Origin: Incurvaria masculella
Taxonomy: Eukaryota; Arthropoda; Insecta; Lepidoptera; Incurvariidae
DNA length: 64,000 nt
Assembly (NCBI GenBank): GCA_946894095.1
Contig: OX335663.1
Coordinates: 124,001 to 188,000 of the forward strand
Direction of reading: 5' to 3'
This document shows, in pieces, positions 34,200 to 45,187 of the stretch. The notes under the pieces are model-generated. The model was not told where the DNA came from. It saw only the letters and a list, made by a program, of their open reading frames with translations, and made no database searches. The position numbers were made by a program, and so were the translations under genes. Within the stretch, counting starts at the first letter, position 1. The number at the start of each line of letters is the position of its first letter.

Positions 34200-34990
34200 T
34201 ATAGAACCTCTTAGAATTGTATTTAATATGGCACATTTCCAAACTTATTAAAAATTACTAGGGTAATACCATTGCTTAAAAAGGGATCTCATAATGATGT
34301 TGAAAATTATCGGCCTGTGTCCTTACATTCACAGTGTTATTAATTATAATCAATTCGGATTTCGTAAGTGTAGGTCAACAGGAGATGCCATTGCCTTGAT
34401 GTTAATATCTATTTTAACTTCTCTAGTTAAATCTATGAGCACCTACGGCATTTTCTGTGATGTATCAAAAGCTTTTGACTGTGTAGATCACAAAATACTT
34501 CCAGGAAAACTAGAACACTTATGGTGTTAGGGAAAATAAATGAGGTATTTGTAAATTATATATATTAAATAGACAACAAAATTGTGAAGTAAACGGTACT
34601 AAGTCTGATGTAGAATCAATCACTATGGGTATACCGCAGGGTTCAGTTCTAAGACCGTGGTTTCATATGTTGTTATAAATGATATTTCAAGCTGCATCGC
34701 AACAGATAATGATATGATTTTATGTGCGGATGACAAATCATGAATTTAAAAAAATCGTATATCAGAACTACGGGAGTCCTTTATACAAGCTATGAACTCA
34801 CTTAAATTATGGTGTGAAGCCAATAACCTACTTTTAAATGACAGTAAAACGAGTTTAATGCACTGGGGACCCAAATACGTAATGTGAATTGTGATGTATT
34901 AAATACGGCAAATGATCTATCTTCAGCTATAACTAAAGAAATAACCTTACTTGTGATACTTTTGGGGTTACCGTTGTCGTTAAATATATT
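34200..34990 (+). pseudogene. Non-LTR retrotransposon reverse transcriptase remnant
   Basis: Frameshifted RT fragments: KKGSHNDVENYRPV-like, NQFGFRKCRSTGDAI, then FCDVSKAFDCVDHKIL (catalytic motif A), MGIPQGSV-like and a degraded C(A/T)DD. Multiple stops; inactive. Confidence 0.7.
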
Positions 34991-35169
34991 TGAAAATTAA
35001 TATGGCTTTTCACGCGGCGGGAGGAGACATTCGCCGACGTATCGAGCTGATCGTTCAGTTGTCAAGGAGGTTGTCCGCCACGTTCATACGCAGCAGACGA
35101 CTGACAACTAGGCTCGCCGTGGTCGTAAGTCATAGGTGTGGGTCGAGGTGGTAGCGGAAATGCGGTGAT

Positions 35170-35910
35170 AGTGCTTCTACGGTCTTCCTAAAATTCACAA
35201 AGACGGGAACCCCCTTAGACCAATAGTCAGCCAGATAAATGCTCCTACCTACCTCCTCGCTAAACATGTCGCCTCAATATTTCAACCCCTGTCTGGCAAG
35301 ACGTCGTCCTACGTTAAAGATTCGGCCCATTTTGTGGAATTGTTGTCTACAGTGAAGTTGGCATGCATGGATCTATTAGTGAGCTTTGACGTCGAGTCGC
35401 TGTATACACACGTACCAGTCCAAGAGTCCCTCGACATCATCAGAAACTTAGTCATCAGCAACGACATCGACACTGAGTGCGTCAAGCTCCTGCCATATTG
35501 TCTCACTACGACATACTTTCTGTGGCAAGGACAATACTACATCCAGCGAGAAGGTGTAGCAATGGGATCACCAGTGACACCAGTGGTGGCAAACCTTTTC
35601 ATGGAACCGCTGGAACACCGCACATTGCAAACTTCACCTCTTAAGTCAATGTTTTAGGTACGGTACGTGGATGACGTGATTTCAATCTGGTCACATGGTC
35701 GCCAATCACTCGACGCTTTCATCTCTCATCTTAATTAGGTTCACACAAATTTAAAATATACAGTAGATTGTGAGAAGGTAGGCACTTTGGCGTTCTTAGA
35801 AGTACTTTTTGCTCGACGATTGGATGGAATCCTAAGCCACACAGTGTACCGCAAGCCGACACACACAAATCGTTGTCTACAAGCTACTTCGCATCATGCT
35901 CATTTTGGTG
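35170..35910 (+). pseudogene. Penelope-like element reverse transcriptase remnant
   Basis: One frame reads YGLPKIHKDGNPLRPIVS, SFDVESLYTHVP, GVAMGSPVTPVVANLFME, YVDDVISIW and HTVYRKPTHTNRCLQA, all PLE-specific. Two in-frame TAG codons (35655-35657 and near 35737) break it. The GIY-YIG endonuclease is missing. Confidence 0.8.
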
Positions 35911-35956
35911 CATTTGTGTGGGTGCATTTGGAATCGGTCGCAAGAGCATTGAGACT

Positions 35957-36006
35957 CAGAGCACAGCGGTTGTGTGACAAGTGTGTCACACAACCGCTGT
36001 GCTCTG
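35957..36006. repeat. Perfect 23-bp hairpin, 4-base loop
   Basis: A 23-bp arm starting CAGAGCACAGCGGTTGTG (35957-35979) and its exact inverse (35984-36006) flank AGTG. It sits at the border of the Penelope-like and RTE fragments. Confidence 0.95.
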
Positions 36007-36029
36007 TGTGTGTGTGAATATCTTCACCG

Positions 36030-36670
36030 AAATGGACCCTGTGCTTCGAGAACATGGGTACAATTTTCGCAATGTCGGTCAGTCAGTCAGCGTGTTTGCA
36101 TCCACTGCTGGACATACGCCTCTCCAATCCTTCTCCAGTCCTCCCGGCCCTCAGCGGTACGGAAGCACTGCTTTCCGCCGACGCACTTGTCTCATCTTCC
36201 CACCTGGCGAGTGGTCTTCCCACACTCCGTTTGCCTGTTCACGGCCGCCAGTGTAGGACACGGTAACTCCAACGGTCGTCGTCTCTTCGGCTGACGTGAC
36301 CAGCCCACTGCTATTTGAGCTTAGCCACGCGGTGTCCAATATCGACTACTTTGGTACGTCGGCGGATTGCCTCTTTACGTACCATATCCCGTAGCGATAT
36401 TCCCAGCATTGCACGCTCCATTGCTCGCTGGGCAACTTTTAACCTTTGGACAACGGCGACCGTCAGAGTCCACGTTTCACACCCGTACGTCATGTCATAA
36501 CCGGGAGGACGCACTGGTCATATGTTCGGGTCTTTAAATTTCTACGGAAGGTCAGACCTTAGAGCGAATTTAAGCTTTCCGAAGGCAGCCCAACCCAGTT
36601 GAATCCGTCGCTCAACCTCCAAAGACAGTCCTTGTATACGAAGCCGCAGGATTTGACCGAGATATACTTG
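36030..36670 (-). pseudogene. RTE-clade LINE, 3' half, interrupted by another LINE
   Basis: Minus-strand frames include MTYGCETWTLTVAVVQRLKV...AMERAMLGISLRD, the RTE C-terminal region. The same element resumes at 38695-39010, so the LINE at 36671-38694 inserted into it. A second, inverted and internally deleted copy is at 39980-40720. Confidence 0.75.
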
Positions 36671-38694
36671 TATTTATTTATTTGTATTTATTTATTTATT
36701 TATTTATTTGACAAATACATACATTTTACATAACAGGAAACCAAGGCGTAAAATGTAGCAAACTTAATTTCAATATGGAAGAAAAAAAAAACAGACATTT
36801 AATTAACTATGGATGAGTTAACTTTCAAATAGCCTTCCAAAAATGTCGTGCACACTCTCTCAAACGTCCTTCTCAGATTTACAAACACATCACATTCAGG
36901 TGTTGACAGATGCATCGCATTGAACAGCCTCAGGACGAGACATATGGGCGACCAGTAGTGAGAGCGGGTGCGCGTCACGATCTCGGCAAACAAACGTGCG
37001 TTCCGCCGTCGAGCGTAACCATCAGGCACGTTCAGTGCTAGTACCAGCTGTAGTAAAGCTTGCGAATCAACTTTCCCAATCAGAATTTTGAAACCAAACA
37101 GCATTAATGCCCGGGATCTCCGAAGTTCAAGTGAGTTGAAGCCCAGAATCCCGAGTAAAAATGCTGTTGGGTACATATAAGGGTAATACCCGTTTATCTG
37201 AGTATATAAAAATCTCAGGAACCTTTTTTGAATTTTCTCCAGCATGAGAATATAGTGATCCTCATGTGGAGACCAGACAATTGCCCCCGCTTCTAGCTTA
37301 GATCTGACAAGCGTATTAAACAATAATTTTAGTGCGATCGGATCCTTAAACTCTTTGGCATTTCGCAGTACGAAACCCAGCTTGCCAAATGAGGCTTTTG
37401 TTAATGCTCGTATGTGAGGATTGAAGGTGAGGTGTGCATCAAAAACAACACCGAGGTCTTTAACTTCTGTCGCCCTGGGAATTCCTTTAGCACCCAGGCG
37501 GTAGTCGTGCATCAGTGGTGTGAGTGAGCGAGTGTATGATGCTACTATACACTTTTCAGGATTAAAAGCTAGTTTGTTTGTGATGCTCCACTGATACACT
37601 ACATCAAGAGTACGTTGAATAACCTCGCAATCAGCTTCATCCTTAATACGTAAGAATAGCTTCAAATCATCAGCATATAGAAGACAGGACACCAAGCTTG
37701 TCAACCCTACAATGTCATCAATCATTATATTAAAGAGGAGACTAGACAGGACTGAACCCTGACTTACTCCTGATCGGGTATTATAAGGTTCAGATTCGTA
37801 GCACCCGTACCTTACATACTGGCGCCGATCTCGTAGGTATTCAGCGAATAATACTAGAAGCTTAGGTGTGAAACCTGCCGTACTGAGTTTATGGAGTAGA
37901 ATATCGTTATCAACTCTGTCGAATGCTTTTCGGAAGTCCAAGTACACCACATCTACTTGTGTATTTTTGTCCAGACTCTCAGAAATATAATGACTGATGA
38001 CTAGCAAGTTTGATTCGACAGAGCGCTTTCGTGTAAATCCATGCTGTTCCTGTGACATGTAGGGTGCAGTGCCCTCATAAATGTAACTGTGTAAAATCGA
38101 TTCAAAAATCTTGGCAGCAGCTGAGAGCACTGCTACCGGTCTATAGTTCTCCGCATTTGATTTGTCGCTACCCTTAGGTATCGGAGTTACTCGTGTCACT
38201 TTCCATTGCTGTGGATATACACCCGACTCGAGAGCTAGGTTGAATATATGGAGGAGAGGAACACTTACAAAATCGGAAGATCCTTTCAACACATAGCCAG
38301 GAATACCATCAGGACCTATCGCACTACGTGACTTGAGTTGTCTGAGAGCGAGACAGACATCCGCACTCGTGATAGTAGCTATATTGACATAGCGACTACC
38401 GCCCGCGTCTCCACCCGCACCCGTCCCTGCCCGCTGCGCGACAACCGGGTCCAGTATTGGAATGTTCGGTAAGAATACGGATTGAAAGAAATTTGCAAAG
38501 GCTTGAGCGGCAGCCGGACCTCGGTGAGGTACGCCCTGCTGAGATATACACGGTTCAAAACCACCTTTAGAATGTAAGCTACGCACATACCCCCAGAATG
38601 TCTGTGAGTTTTTTTGAAGCTTTAATTCTGCAGATCTAGTGTACTCTGTACGTAACATAGCCATTTTAACTTTTATTTGACCTCGCAAAGCACT
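36671..38694 (-). mobile_element. Non-LTR retrotransposon, 5'-truncated, nested in an RTE element
   Basis: On the minus strand this runs from the truncated 5' end (about 38694) through a 629-codon open frame to a 3' UTR and a (TAAA)n-type tail at 36671-36712. Host RTE sequence flanks both sides. The tail and intact frame point to a fairly recent insertion. Confidence 0.8.
36799..38688 (-). CDS. Non-LTR reverse transcriptase (ORF2, lacking its endonuclease)
   Basis: This 629-residue frame is uninterrupted but begins without an ATG, so it is the 3' part of ORF2. Motifs: SAIGPDGIPGYVLK, WKVTRVTPIPKG, NYRPVAVLS, VYLDFRKAFDRVDNDIL (motif A with catalytic Asp), GVSQGSVLSSLLFNIMIDDI (motif B), LLYADDLKLF (motif C, YADD) and a C-terminal domain. 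All catalytic residues are present. The apurinic endonuclease that should lie upstream is missing, so it is not autonomous. Clade: jockey/CR1 group by style. Confidence 0.82.
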   Translation of the reverse strand: MRGQIKVKMAMLRTEYTRSAELKLQKNSQTFWGYVRSLHSKGGFEPCISQQGVPHRGPAAAQAFANFFQSVFLPNIPILDPVVAQRAGTGAGGDAGGSRYVNIATITSADVCLALRQLKSRSAIGPDGIPGYVLKGSSDFVSVPLLHIFNLALESGVYPQQWKVTRVTPIPKGSDKSNAENYRPVAVLSAAAKIFESILHSYIYEGTAPYMSQEQHGFTRKRSVESNLLVISHYISESLDKNTQVDVVYLDFRKAFDRVDNDILLHKLSTAGFTPKLLVLFAEYLRDRRQYVRYGCYESEPYNTRSGVSQGSVLSSLLFNIMIDDIVGLTSLVSCLLYADDLKLFLRIKDEADCEVIQRTLDVVYQWSITNKLAFNPEKCIVASYTRSLTPLMHDYRLGAKGIPRATEVKDLGVVFDAHLTFNPHIRALTKASFGKLGFVLRNAKEFKDPIALKLLFNTLVRSKLEAGAIVWSPHEDHYILMLEKIQKRFLRFLYTQINGYYPYMYPTAFLLGILGFNSLELRRSRALMLFGFKILIGKVDSQALLQLVLALNVPDGYARRRNARLFAEIVTRTRSHYWSPICLVLRLFNAMHLSTPECDVFVNLRRTFERVCTTFLEGYLKVNSSIVN

Positions 38695-39010
38695 AAAATT
38701 TTCGTAAAAACGTACTCTTCAACCTGTTCGATCACTTCTACGTCGATAACGATTTGTCCTCCCGTCATACCCTCAGTCGCCATGACCATGGGTTTATCCC
38801 GGTTCATCTTCAGACCTACCTTTATCGATGCTTTATAAAGGTCTTCCAGCATGGTTTAAAGCTGAACTCGGGAATTTTACAGAAGAACAATGTGATCGGC
38901 GTAGCGAAGATGACTGAGGAAAATATTCACTAACGTTGATACCCATGTTTTCCCATTCAAGCGTCTTGAACACATATTCCGATGCGTTTGTGATGAGGTT
39001 GGGTTAGAAA
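38695..39010 (-). pseudogene. RTE-clade LINE, continuation (RT region)
   Basis: 5'-ward part of the RTE copy interrupted by the nested LINE; minus-strand sequence parallels 40030-40290 on the plus strand (for example CTTGAATGGGAAAACATGGG against CTTGAATGGGACAACATGGG). Confidence 0.7.
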
Positions 39011-39045
39011 ATGTGGGTGAGAAAGTAACGTAAATATAAGATATA

Positions 39046-39974
39046 AAAACAGACTAAATGGAATTATCGATAACTCTGTATCACGATTATTTGAAACCGA
39101 TTACGGAGTACCTCAAGGCTCAATCATGGCACCATTGCTGTTTATTATTTTTATTAATGACATTGCAAAAGACGCTATGCTAGTACTTCTCGCGAAAACC
39201 ATAGTAATTTACGCTGACGACGCAAATGTAATTGTTACTGATAAAAGTATTGAAACACTCCTTACAAAAACAACAAAAATAATTGAGGAGTTGGGTAAAT
39301 GGTTCGCAGCAAATGGGTTAATGTTAAATAGTGCTTAAACACACTGTGTACATTTTAAGATGAAAAATATTAAACATGAAGTGAATGATGAGATGTTTAT
39401 CGAATATAACGGTGAAGTCATAACGTTTGCAACATCTACTATATTCTTAGGCTTCAAGTTGGATCAAAAGTTACGATGGGACAAACACATTCAACATGTT
39501 TGTGATAAATTAACAAAAGCTTGTTATTGCCTCAGAACCCTGTCTAAATGCTGTGACTTGAATACCCTGAAGAGTGCCTACTTCGGTTATTTATACTCTG
39601 TCATGACCTATGGCATTGAGTTCTGGGGTTCTTCACTGGAAGCGGTTTCAGTATTTAGACTACAAAAGAAAGCAATTCGGATAATTACACACTCTAAATG
39701 GGACGCACTTGTTTGCACGCCTTTGTTTAAAAACCTAAAATTGCATACTATGTATGATGTGTACGTACAAAGAACTATTTTTTATGTGAGAAATTATCCG
39801 GAATCATATAATAATTTTAAACACGGATATTCGACGAGAAATAAAAATGTGATCCAGCCAGCTGAAAAATGGGCTGTCGAAAACTCCCTCCTGAGGTGTA
39901 GAATCGACCACCGCTACATCGAGGTACTCCGAAATCTGTATCGGTCCGCGACGATGACTGTGAGGCTTCATTAA
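39046..39974 (+). pseudogene. Non-LTR reverse transcriptase fragment
   Basis: Two consecutive frames split by one TAA (39336-39338) read YGVPQGSIMAPLLFIIFINDI (motif B), VIYADDANVIV (motif C) and a long C-terminal domain (LKSAYFGYLYSVMTYGIEFWG...). It lacks motif A and everything upstream. It abuts an RTE fragment at about 39980. Confidence 0.78.
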
Positions 39975-39979
39975 AATAC

Positions 39980-40720
39980 CCAACCCATCCCTCTTGCTAA
40001 AGGCGTTAGGCAGGGGGATGTGATCTCACCCAAGCTCTTCACAAGCGCATCGGAATATGTGTTCAAGACGCTTGAATGGGACAACATGGGTATCAACGTT
40101 AATTAATATTTTCCTCAGTCATCTTCGCTTCGCCGATCACATTGTTCTTGTGTCAAATTCCCGAGTTCAGCTTCAAACAATGCTGGAAGACCTTTATAAA
40201 GATAAGTAGTAGAAAGATAGGTAGGTCTGAAGATGAACCGGGATAAAATCAAGGTCATGGCGACTGAGGGTATGACGGGAGGACAAATTGTTATCTCGGT
40301 CAAATCCTGCGGCTTGGTATACAAAGACTGTCTTTGGAGGCTAAGCGACGGATTCAACTGGGTTGGGCTGCCTTCGGAAAGCTTAAATTCGCTCTGAGGT
40401 CTGACCTTTCGCAAAATTTAAAGACCCGAACATATGACCAGTGCGTCCTCCCAGTTATGAGTGGGCTGGTCACGTCAGCCGACGAGATGACGACCGTTAG
40501 AGTAACCGTGTCCTACACTGGCGGCCGTGGACAGGCAAACGGAGTGTGGGAAAACCACCCACCAGGTGGAAAGACGGCATCAAGTGCGTCGGGGAAAGCA
40601 GTGGGTCCGTACCGCTGAGGGCCGGTAGGACTGGAGAAGGATTGGAGAGGCGTATGTCCCACAGTGGTCGCAAACACGCTGACGGATTGACTGACTGTTC
40701 TCAAACCATTGTACTCTTAT
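39980..40720 (+). pseudogene. RTE-clade LINE fragment, inverted copy with internal deletion
   Basis: Starts LAKGVRQGDVISPKLFTSASEYVFKTLEW (RT motif B region), loses frame, and jumps at about 40457 across the region present at 36305-36495. Opposite in orientation to the copy at 36030-39010. Confidence 0.72.
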
Positions 40721-40854
40721 TTTTTTGTAGGTGGTAGCATTTAAAGGTTTAATATTATGTCGTTTTTTTTGCTGTAAGAATAATAACTCATCAGAAGGAC
40801 TAAATCGTACACAGGTTTTAAAATGTTTTCTTGTTGCCACTGGAGTGTGCATCG

Positions 40855-41640
40855 CTTTAAGGTCCTTTCTTCAACCCCTGTCAGCCCATGCCTACGAGAT
40901 TAGAGGCGCACGCTTTACATTCGGCGACGGAGCTCCTCATTACATAATTCAAATTTGATTGAATGTAAACCTAATGTAATGAAGAATTTTAATAGTCATA
41001 ATAAAATAAATCGCCACAAAGTTACTATTCTTTTATTCACAGGACTTTAGGTTAAATATTCATGGTTATTTCCATCCTTTAAACATATAAATGTATATGT
41101 TTTCTATAACTAATACATAAATATTTTTACAGAGCTTTTCAGGTATTATTTAAACTATACCTACGACTTAAGAGCTGTTAATTTAAAATTCCGCTTCGGT
41201 TTGGATACATTGCAACTTTGTTACGATAAATTAAAAGAGATACGTAAATAAAGAAAAGAGAGTGACGCCAAAGCTTACTAAACTTCCTTAATATGTGAGT
41301 GACGATGTGGACATGTACTTTTGTATAGACCCGGCAACGTTGCGTATATATTTATAGAAAACATATACATTGAAATGTTTAAAGAATGGAAATATACTCT
41401 AGAATATTTACCCTAAATTCATGTGAATTAAAGAATAGTAACTTTGAGATACTTCACTTATGGGTTTAAGTTTTGTGGCGATTTATTTTATTATGACTAT
41501 TAAAAAATCTTCATTACGTTATGTTTACATACAATCTGATTAAAATTTTGTAATAACGAGGCCCGTGGCAGAATTTAAAGCGTGCGCCTCTAATGCCGTA
41601 GGCATGGGCTGACTGGAGTTGCGATTCCCTACGTTGAATG
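40855..41640. repeat. Foldback: two arms of about 280-300 bp around a 200-bp centre
   Basis: CAGCCCATGCCTACGAGATT at 40883 pairs with TGCCGTAGGCATGGGCTG at about 41594-41611, and AATAGTCATAATAAAATAAA near 40992 with its inverse near 41480-41505. The inner pair AACATATAAATGTATATG/CATATACATTGAAATGTTT closes it. No coding capacity. Confidence 0.8.
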
Positions 41641-41804
41641 ATCCATACGGTAGATTCCGAAAGCATATGTATATGAAACTTCCGGTTTTTACTCTTCAAG
41701 TATGCGGAACTATGTGCATCATAACCTAAAGTTAACTTGAGTTAAACTTAGTTAATAATTAGATACGACAATGCCCTAATATCACGTAATCAATCAGTAC
41801 CTAT

Positions 41805-42381
41805 ATCACAAATATTTCATTTTGGTTTTTTTTACCCTATTCAAGATGAGTTCTGATCAATAAAAACATCACTGTTTATAGATAGACATATCACAAAACT
41901 GTTATATTATATTAATTTAACAATTGATGAATATAAGAACTGGGCGCATCCGACGTTCAACATGGCCGCGTAGGAAACGTGCCAGGCTGAGGGCAGCCAA
42001 CCTAATTTTTTTATGAAGTATGTTCATAAGACTATCGAATGGTGGTATTGTCATCTTGTTACTCGATGACGTATTTTTTTTTATTTTTTGACATTTTAAA
42101 ACCGGCCAACCTCAGAACGTGCCAGGGTAGGACGAGCCAACCTACTTTTTTTTAGCTTTTCTTGATGACCTTTACCGATTGTGCTAGGTCTCATGTTGTT
42201 ACTCGATGACGTTAAATTCTACCAAAAAAGTGATTTAATATTACCTACTGCACAAAACGTTCCAGGTTTGGGTCAGGCAACCTAGTATTTTTAGGAAGCC
42301 TATTCTAATCCGCACAACCACAAATGGGTCCCATGGTGTTACTCGATGACGTAGGGTTGACGACGGTCCGCTCTCGTACTA
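41805..42381 (-). repeat. Right arm of the 9-kb inverted-repeat structure
   Basis: Inverse of 33432-34013. TTACTCGATGACGT landmarks (the inverse of the left-arm unit start) lie near 42061, 42201 and 42341, again exactly 140 bp apart. It ends TCCGCTCTCGTACTA. Confidence 0.9.
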
Positions 42382-42522
42382 TATATACCATTTGCCAGCT
42401 GACATAATACCAGTCGAAAGCAATCTTCGTCGAAGTGTGTCTCAAATGTTTCAGAAAAGTATTCATATAAATATACAGTTGTATTTAACAACGGTTTGTA
42501 TTTAAGTCATTGCCCAGACCTT

Positions 42523-42548
42523 AGATGAAAAATAATTATTTTTCATCT
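42523..42548. repeat. 26-bp perfect palindrome upstream of exon 25
   Basis: AGATGAAAAATAA followed directly by its inverse, 24 bp upstream of the exon. Confidence 0.9.
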
Positions 42549-42572
42549 GCTTGAATGCTTCCATTGTTGCAG

Positions 42573-42643
42573 GCTGGCCGGTGTGACGGCATGGAGTACC
42601 TGTGCCCTAGCAACATGAGCGTGTGCGTGCCGCTCGCCGCCAA
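42573..42643 (+). CDS. LRP1: LRP1-like exon 25: first half of LDLa 10
   Basis: Acceptor CATTGTTGCAG; phase 0 in, 2 out (GCCAA|GTAAGT). AGRCDGMEYLCPSNMSVCVPLAA. The phase matches exon 24 across the 9.5-kb intron that holds the inverted-repeat structure. Confidence 0.8.
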
Positions 42644-42904
42644 GTAAGTTGTGACTTTTTACTCGTACATTATGTGCCACAAAAGCTGCAGAATTTCAAT
42701 AATTAGTTTTGAGTAATGAACTGTTCCTGAATTTTTCTCATTGTTTTAAAGTTATTGTCTTTGCGCCATGCATCTTCGAACCATGCGGGTGCCACGGTGT
42801 TTGATTATCTAGTTTCAGTTTTTTTTATATTTTTTTCGATTATCTTATTCCACGTAAACCTACGTTAATCACTGGGTGGTAATGCTTATCCCGCCCTAGT
42901 TGCA

Positions 42905-43500
42905 GTAGACACAGGCGTGCGTATTCAGTGCGATGCGGATTCCATTCAGTCACAGATTTACAATATAAAGGCGTTCAGTGCAGCTCCGACATTCCAGGGA
43001 ACAACTCTGCGTATTTACGACCACATGTAATCCCCATGTGGTCCAATTTCGGATGCTATATCGAGGATAGCCCAGCTCACCGCAAAAAAGTTGGGAGTCC
43101 CTCAACAGCAAAAACTGATCAAAAACTCCTTCTTGACAAGGCGTAGATAAGGTCTTGCTTGGAGTATTATTCGCATTTGTGGTACAGCTCAGCTAATCAC
43201 CTGCTTGACTCCCTGGACTCGATACAGCGTGAGGCCGTGCATCTTTCACGGAGACATTCAAGAAATAAGAACTCACCGATCTTTTTTATCCTTTTTCTAT
43301 AGGGTCGGTAAATGATGAAACGTACTCCCTTCCCAGGTATTTCCCCTAAAGTACAAACTGGAGTCCTTCAAACATGGTGTGAAGAAGCACCTGGCCAGCC
43401 GGCATGGTCTTGGCAGCCCCTTGAAAGTTCAAAATCCTATGGGCGTCGTTGGGCACCTTAAGAGGTCCTGGCGTACGCTACATGCCTCACTTAACATAAA
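42905..43500 (+). pseudogene. Non-LTR retrotransposon 3' remnant
   Basis: Frames read RSCLEYYSHLWYSSANHLLDSLDSIQREAV, the jockey/R1-type ORF2 C-terminal domain, with stops before and after. A block CACCTTAAGAGGTCCTGGCG near 43455 also occurs near 31890. Confidence 0.6.
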
Positions 43501-43504
43501 CAAA

Positions 43505-43690
43505 GGTTGCTACCATCGTATTGAATGAAAGATGATCAAAGCGCCAATAAAATGCTACGCCTTTTTCATCTTCGATGTACCCATCCGGGCAATATAAGGT
43601 GGCCTGACATGATACCTGGTTCCTGGTTAAACCAATAGCATGACCATAGGTGTGGTACTAGCTATCCATATTCTGACCCATAAAAAACCC
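43505..43690 (+). repeat. tRNA-derived SINE, 3' half only
   Basis: Degraded forward fragment ending CTGACCCATAAAAAA, immediately before exon 26. Confidence 0.55.
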
Positions 43691-43704
43691 TCGCTACCTT
43701 GCAG

Positions 43705-43889
43705 GTGTAACGGGCGTCCGGACTGTCCGCGCGGCGAGGACGAGGTGGACTGCGGAGGGCTGGAGGCGGGCTGCACCGCCGACGAGTTCCACTGCGGTGA
43801 CGGGCGCTGCGTCGCTCGCCAGCTGCTGTGCGACGGCGTGGACGACTGCCGCGACGCCTCCGACGAGTCTGCGAGCGCATGCGCCACCA
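43705..43889 (+). CDS. LRP1: LRP1-like exon 26: rest of LDLa 10 and LDLa 11
   Basis: Acceptor CTACCTTGCAG; phase 2 in, 1 out (ACCA|GTGAGA). CNGRPDCPRGEDEVDC closes one LDLa; CTADEFHCGDGRCVARQLLCDGVDDC... is a complete one. Confidence 0.86.
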
Positions 43890-44096
43890 GTGAGAACCGA
43901 ATCCAGCCCCTAAAGTTTTAGGTTATATCGATGAGCCCTACAATAAGCGATGGAGGCTGCGACAATCGTGCAACCGTGTTAGCAAGGCATACTGCTGACC
44001 TTACCAAACCTACTTTCTATCAAATGTAACAGATTCATTCCTCAAATACAAATTTGCATTTACATATGTAGAATGTGTTTATGTTTGTGTACGTAG

Positions 44097-44246
44097 AGAA
44101 TGGCACGCGCCACCTGCCGGCGCCGACGGGCGCGGGATTGTGCGCCGATGGCTTCTTGTGCAACTCGGGCGAGTGTCTCGACTACTACGAAGTGTGCGAC
44201 GGCGTGCGAGGATGCGCAGACGGCAGCGACGAACACGGCGCCTGCG
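44097..44246 (+). CDS. LRP1: LRP1-like exon 27: LDLa 12 (cluster II, 8)
   Basis: Acceptor GTACGTAG, chosen because it alone keeps phase 1; phase 1 out (TGCG|GTCCGT). CADGFLCNSGECLDYYEVCDGVRGCADGSDEHGAC. Last LDLa of the eight. Confidence 0.82.
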
Positions 44247-44284
44247 GTCCGTATACACAACTTACAACTCGCTATCTATCACAC

Positions 44285-44430
44285 TCATGTGCGATTCGGG
44301 TGGGTTTCTCGCCTGCGCGAACGGCAGCAACGAACACGGCGCCTACGGTCTGTATGCACAACTCGCAAACTTTTGTGCGACTCGATTGGGTGACGGCTCG
44401 GCGTGCTGGCTGCGCGGAACTCACAACTTT
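44285..44430 (+). repeat. Decayed copies of exon 27 3' end
   Basis: AACGGCAGCAACGAACACGG... at 44320-44365 repeats exon 27's GACGGCAGCGACGAACACGG and the donor-side sequence TCTGTATGCACAACTC; a fainter second copy follows. Confidence 0.75.
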
Positions 44431-44439
44431 TCTTAGGAT

Positions 44440-45187
44440 GAAACTTTTGTTTAATTTAGTGATCTTTTACTTTTTACCTGTTTTAACGACATGTTAAAAC
44501 ATGTTCATTTCATTTCCTTTCATTTCATTTATTTATTCAACTTCTGGTAGTCAAACTACTCTAAGTCATGTCACAATTTCATTGATTCGCTGATGATGAT
44601 AGAGATTTAGAAGGTTTGTACTGGTATATTGAATATATTTATTTATTTATTTATAAAAGGCAAGCCAACAATGTACACACGAAAACTTAATGTAATAGAA
44701 AACATATGGATCACATTCCTGGTGTTTATACTGTGCGCGTTATGTACACATGCGTTCTCGCCAGTGGTTACTACTGAACAGGTTGGAATGGACTAAGGTG
44801 GTAAGGCTTTTGTAGCTGCGTGCAGTAAGCCATTATACGTGCGTCGTCGCAAAATAAAATGTTATTGCGGTCACACATTTTTATTTTTACATTTATTTTA
44901 AATAACAACATTTCGGACCCGTCATGCAACGAAAAAATGTGTATCACCCCTTGCGACTTTCTCTCTCCGTGTGTGTAGTGTATTTTTCTATCATGTTTTC
45001 AATGCAAATAATGTAAAGTATAGAATCAAATCAAAAAGTTATTTTTTTAGGAAAATATGTATTAATTCTTATTCATAATATTAGATATAAAATAGTGAAA
45101 TATAAATATAAAAGTACGCTAGCACTTAGTTGGCGGATAATCAATTGTATTGTAATTGCAATATCCGTAAGAAGTTGTACACTGCAG
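44440..45187. other. Intron 27, repeat fragments, no gene
   Basis: A short lepidopteran repeat (GGTAGTCAAACTACTC...GTCACAATTTCATTGATTCG near 44548) shared with 9230 and, inverted, with 18560-18640, followed by a (TTTA)n tract. Remainder unassigned. Confidence 0.45.

Larger units (their letters stand above)
33432..42381. mobile_element. 9-kb element or composite bounded by about 580-bp inverted repeats, filled with retrotransposons
   Basis: The long arms with internal 140-bp repeat units resemble foldback-type transposon ends. No transposase was recognised inside; the interior is several retrotransposon fragments. A target-site duplication is not clear (flanks CTAT and TATA). It fills most of intron 24, between an LDLa and the next LDLa of the receptor gene. 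Confidence 0.55.

Noticed and set aside
35974..36294. Overlapping 60-106 codon plus-strand frames
   Set aside because: They are antisense to the RTE remnant and include a hairpin; no independent support.
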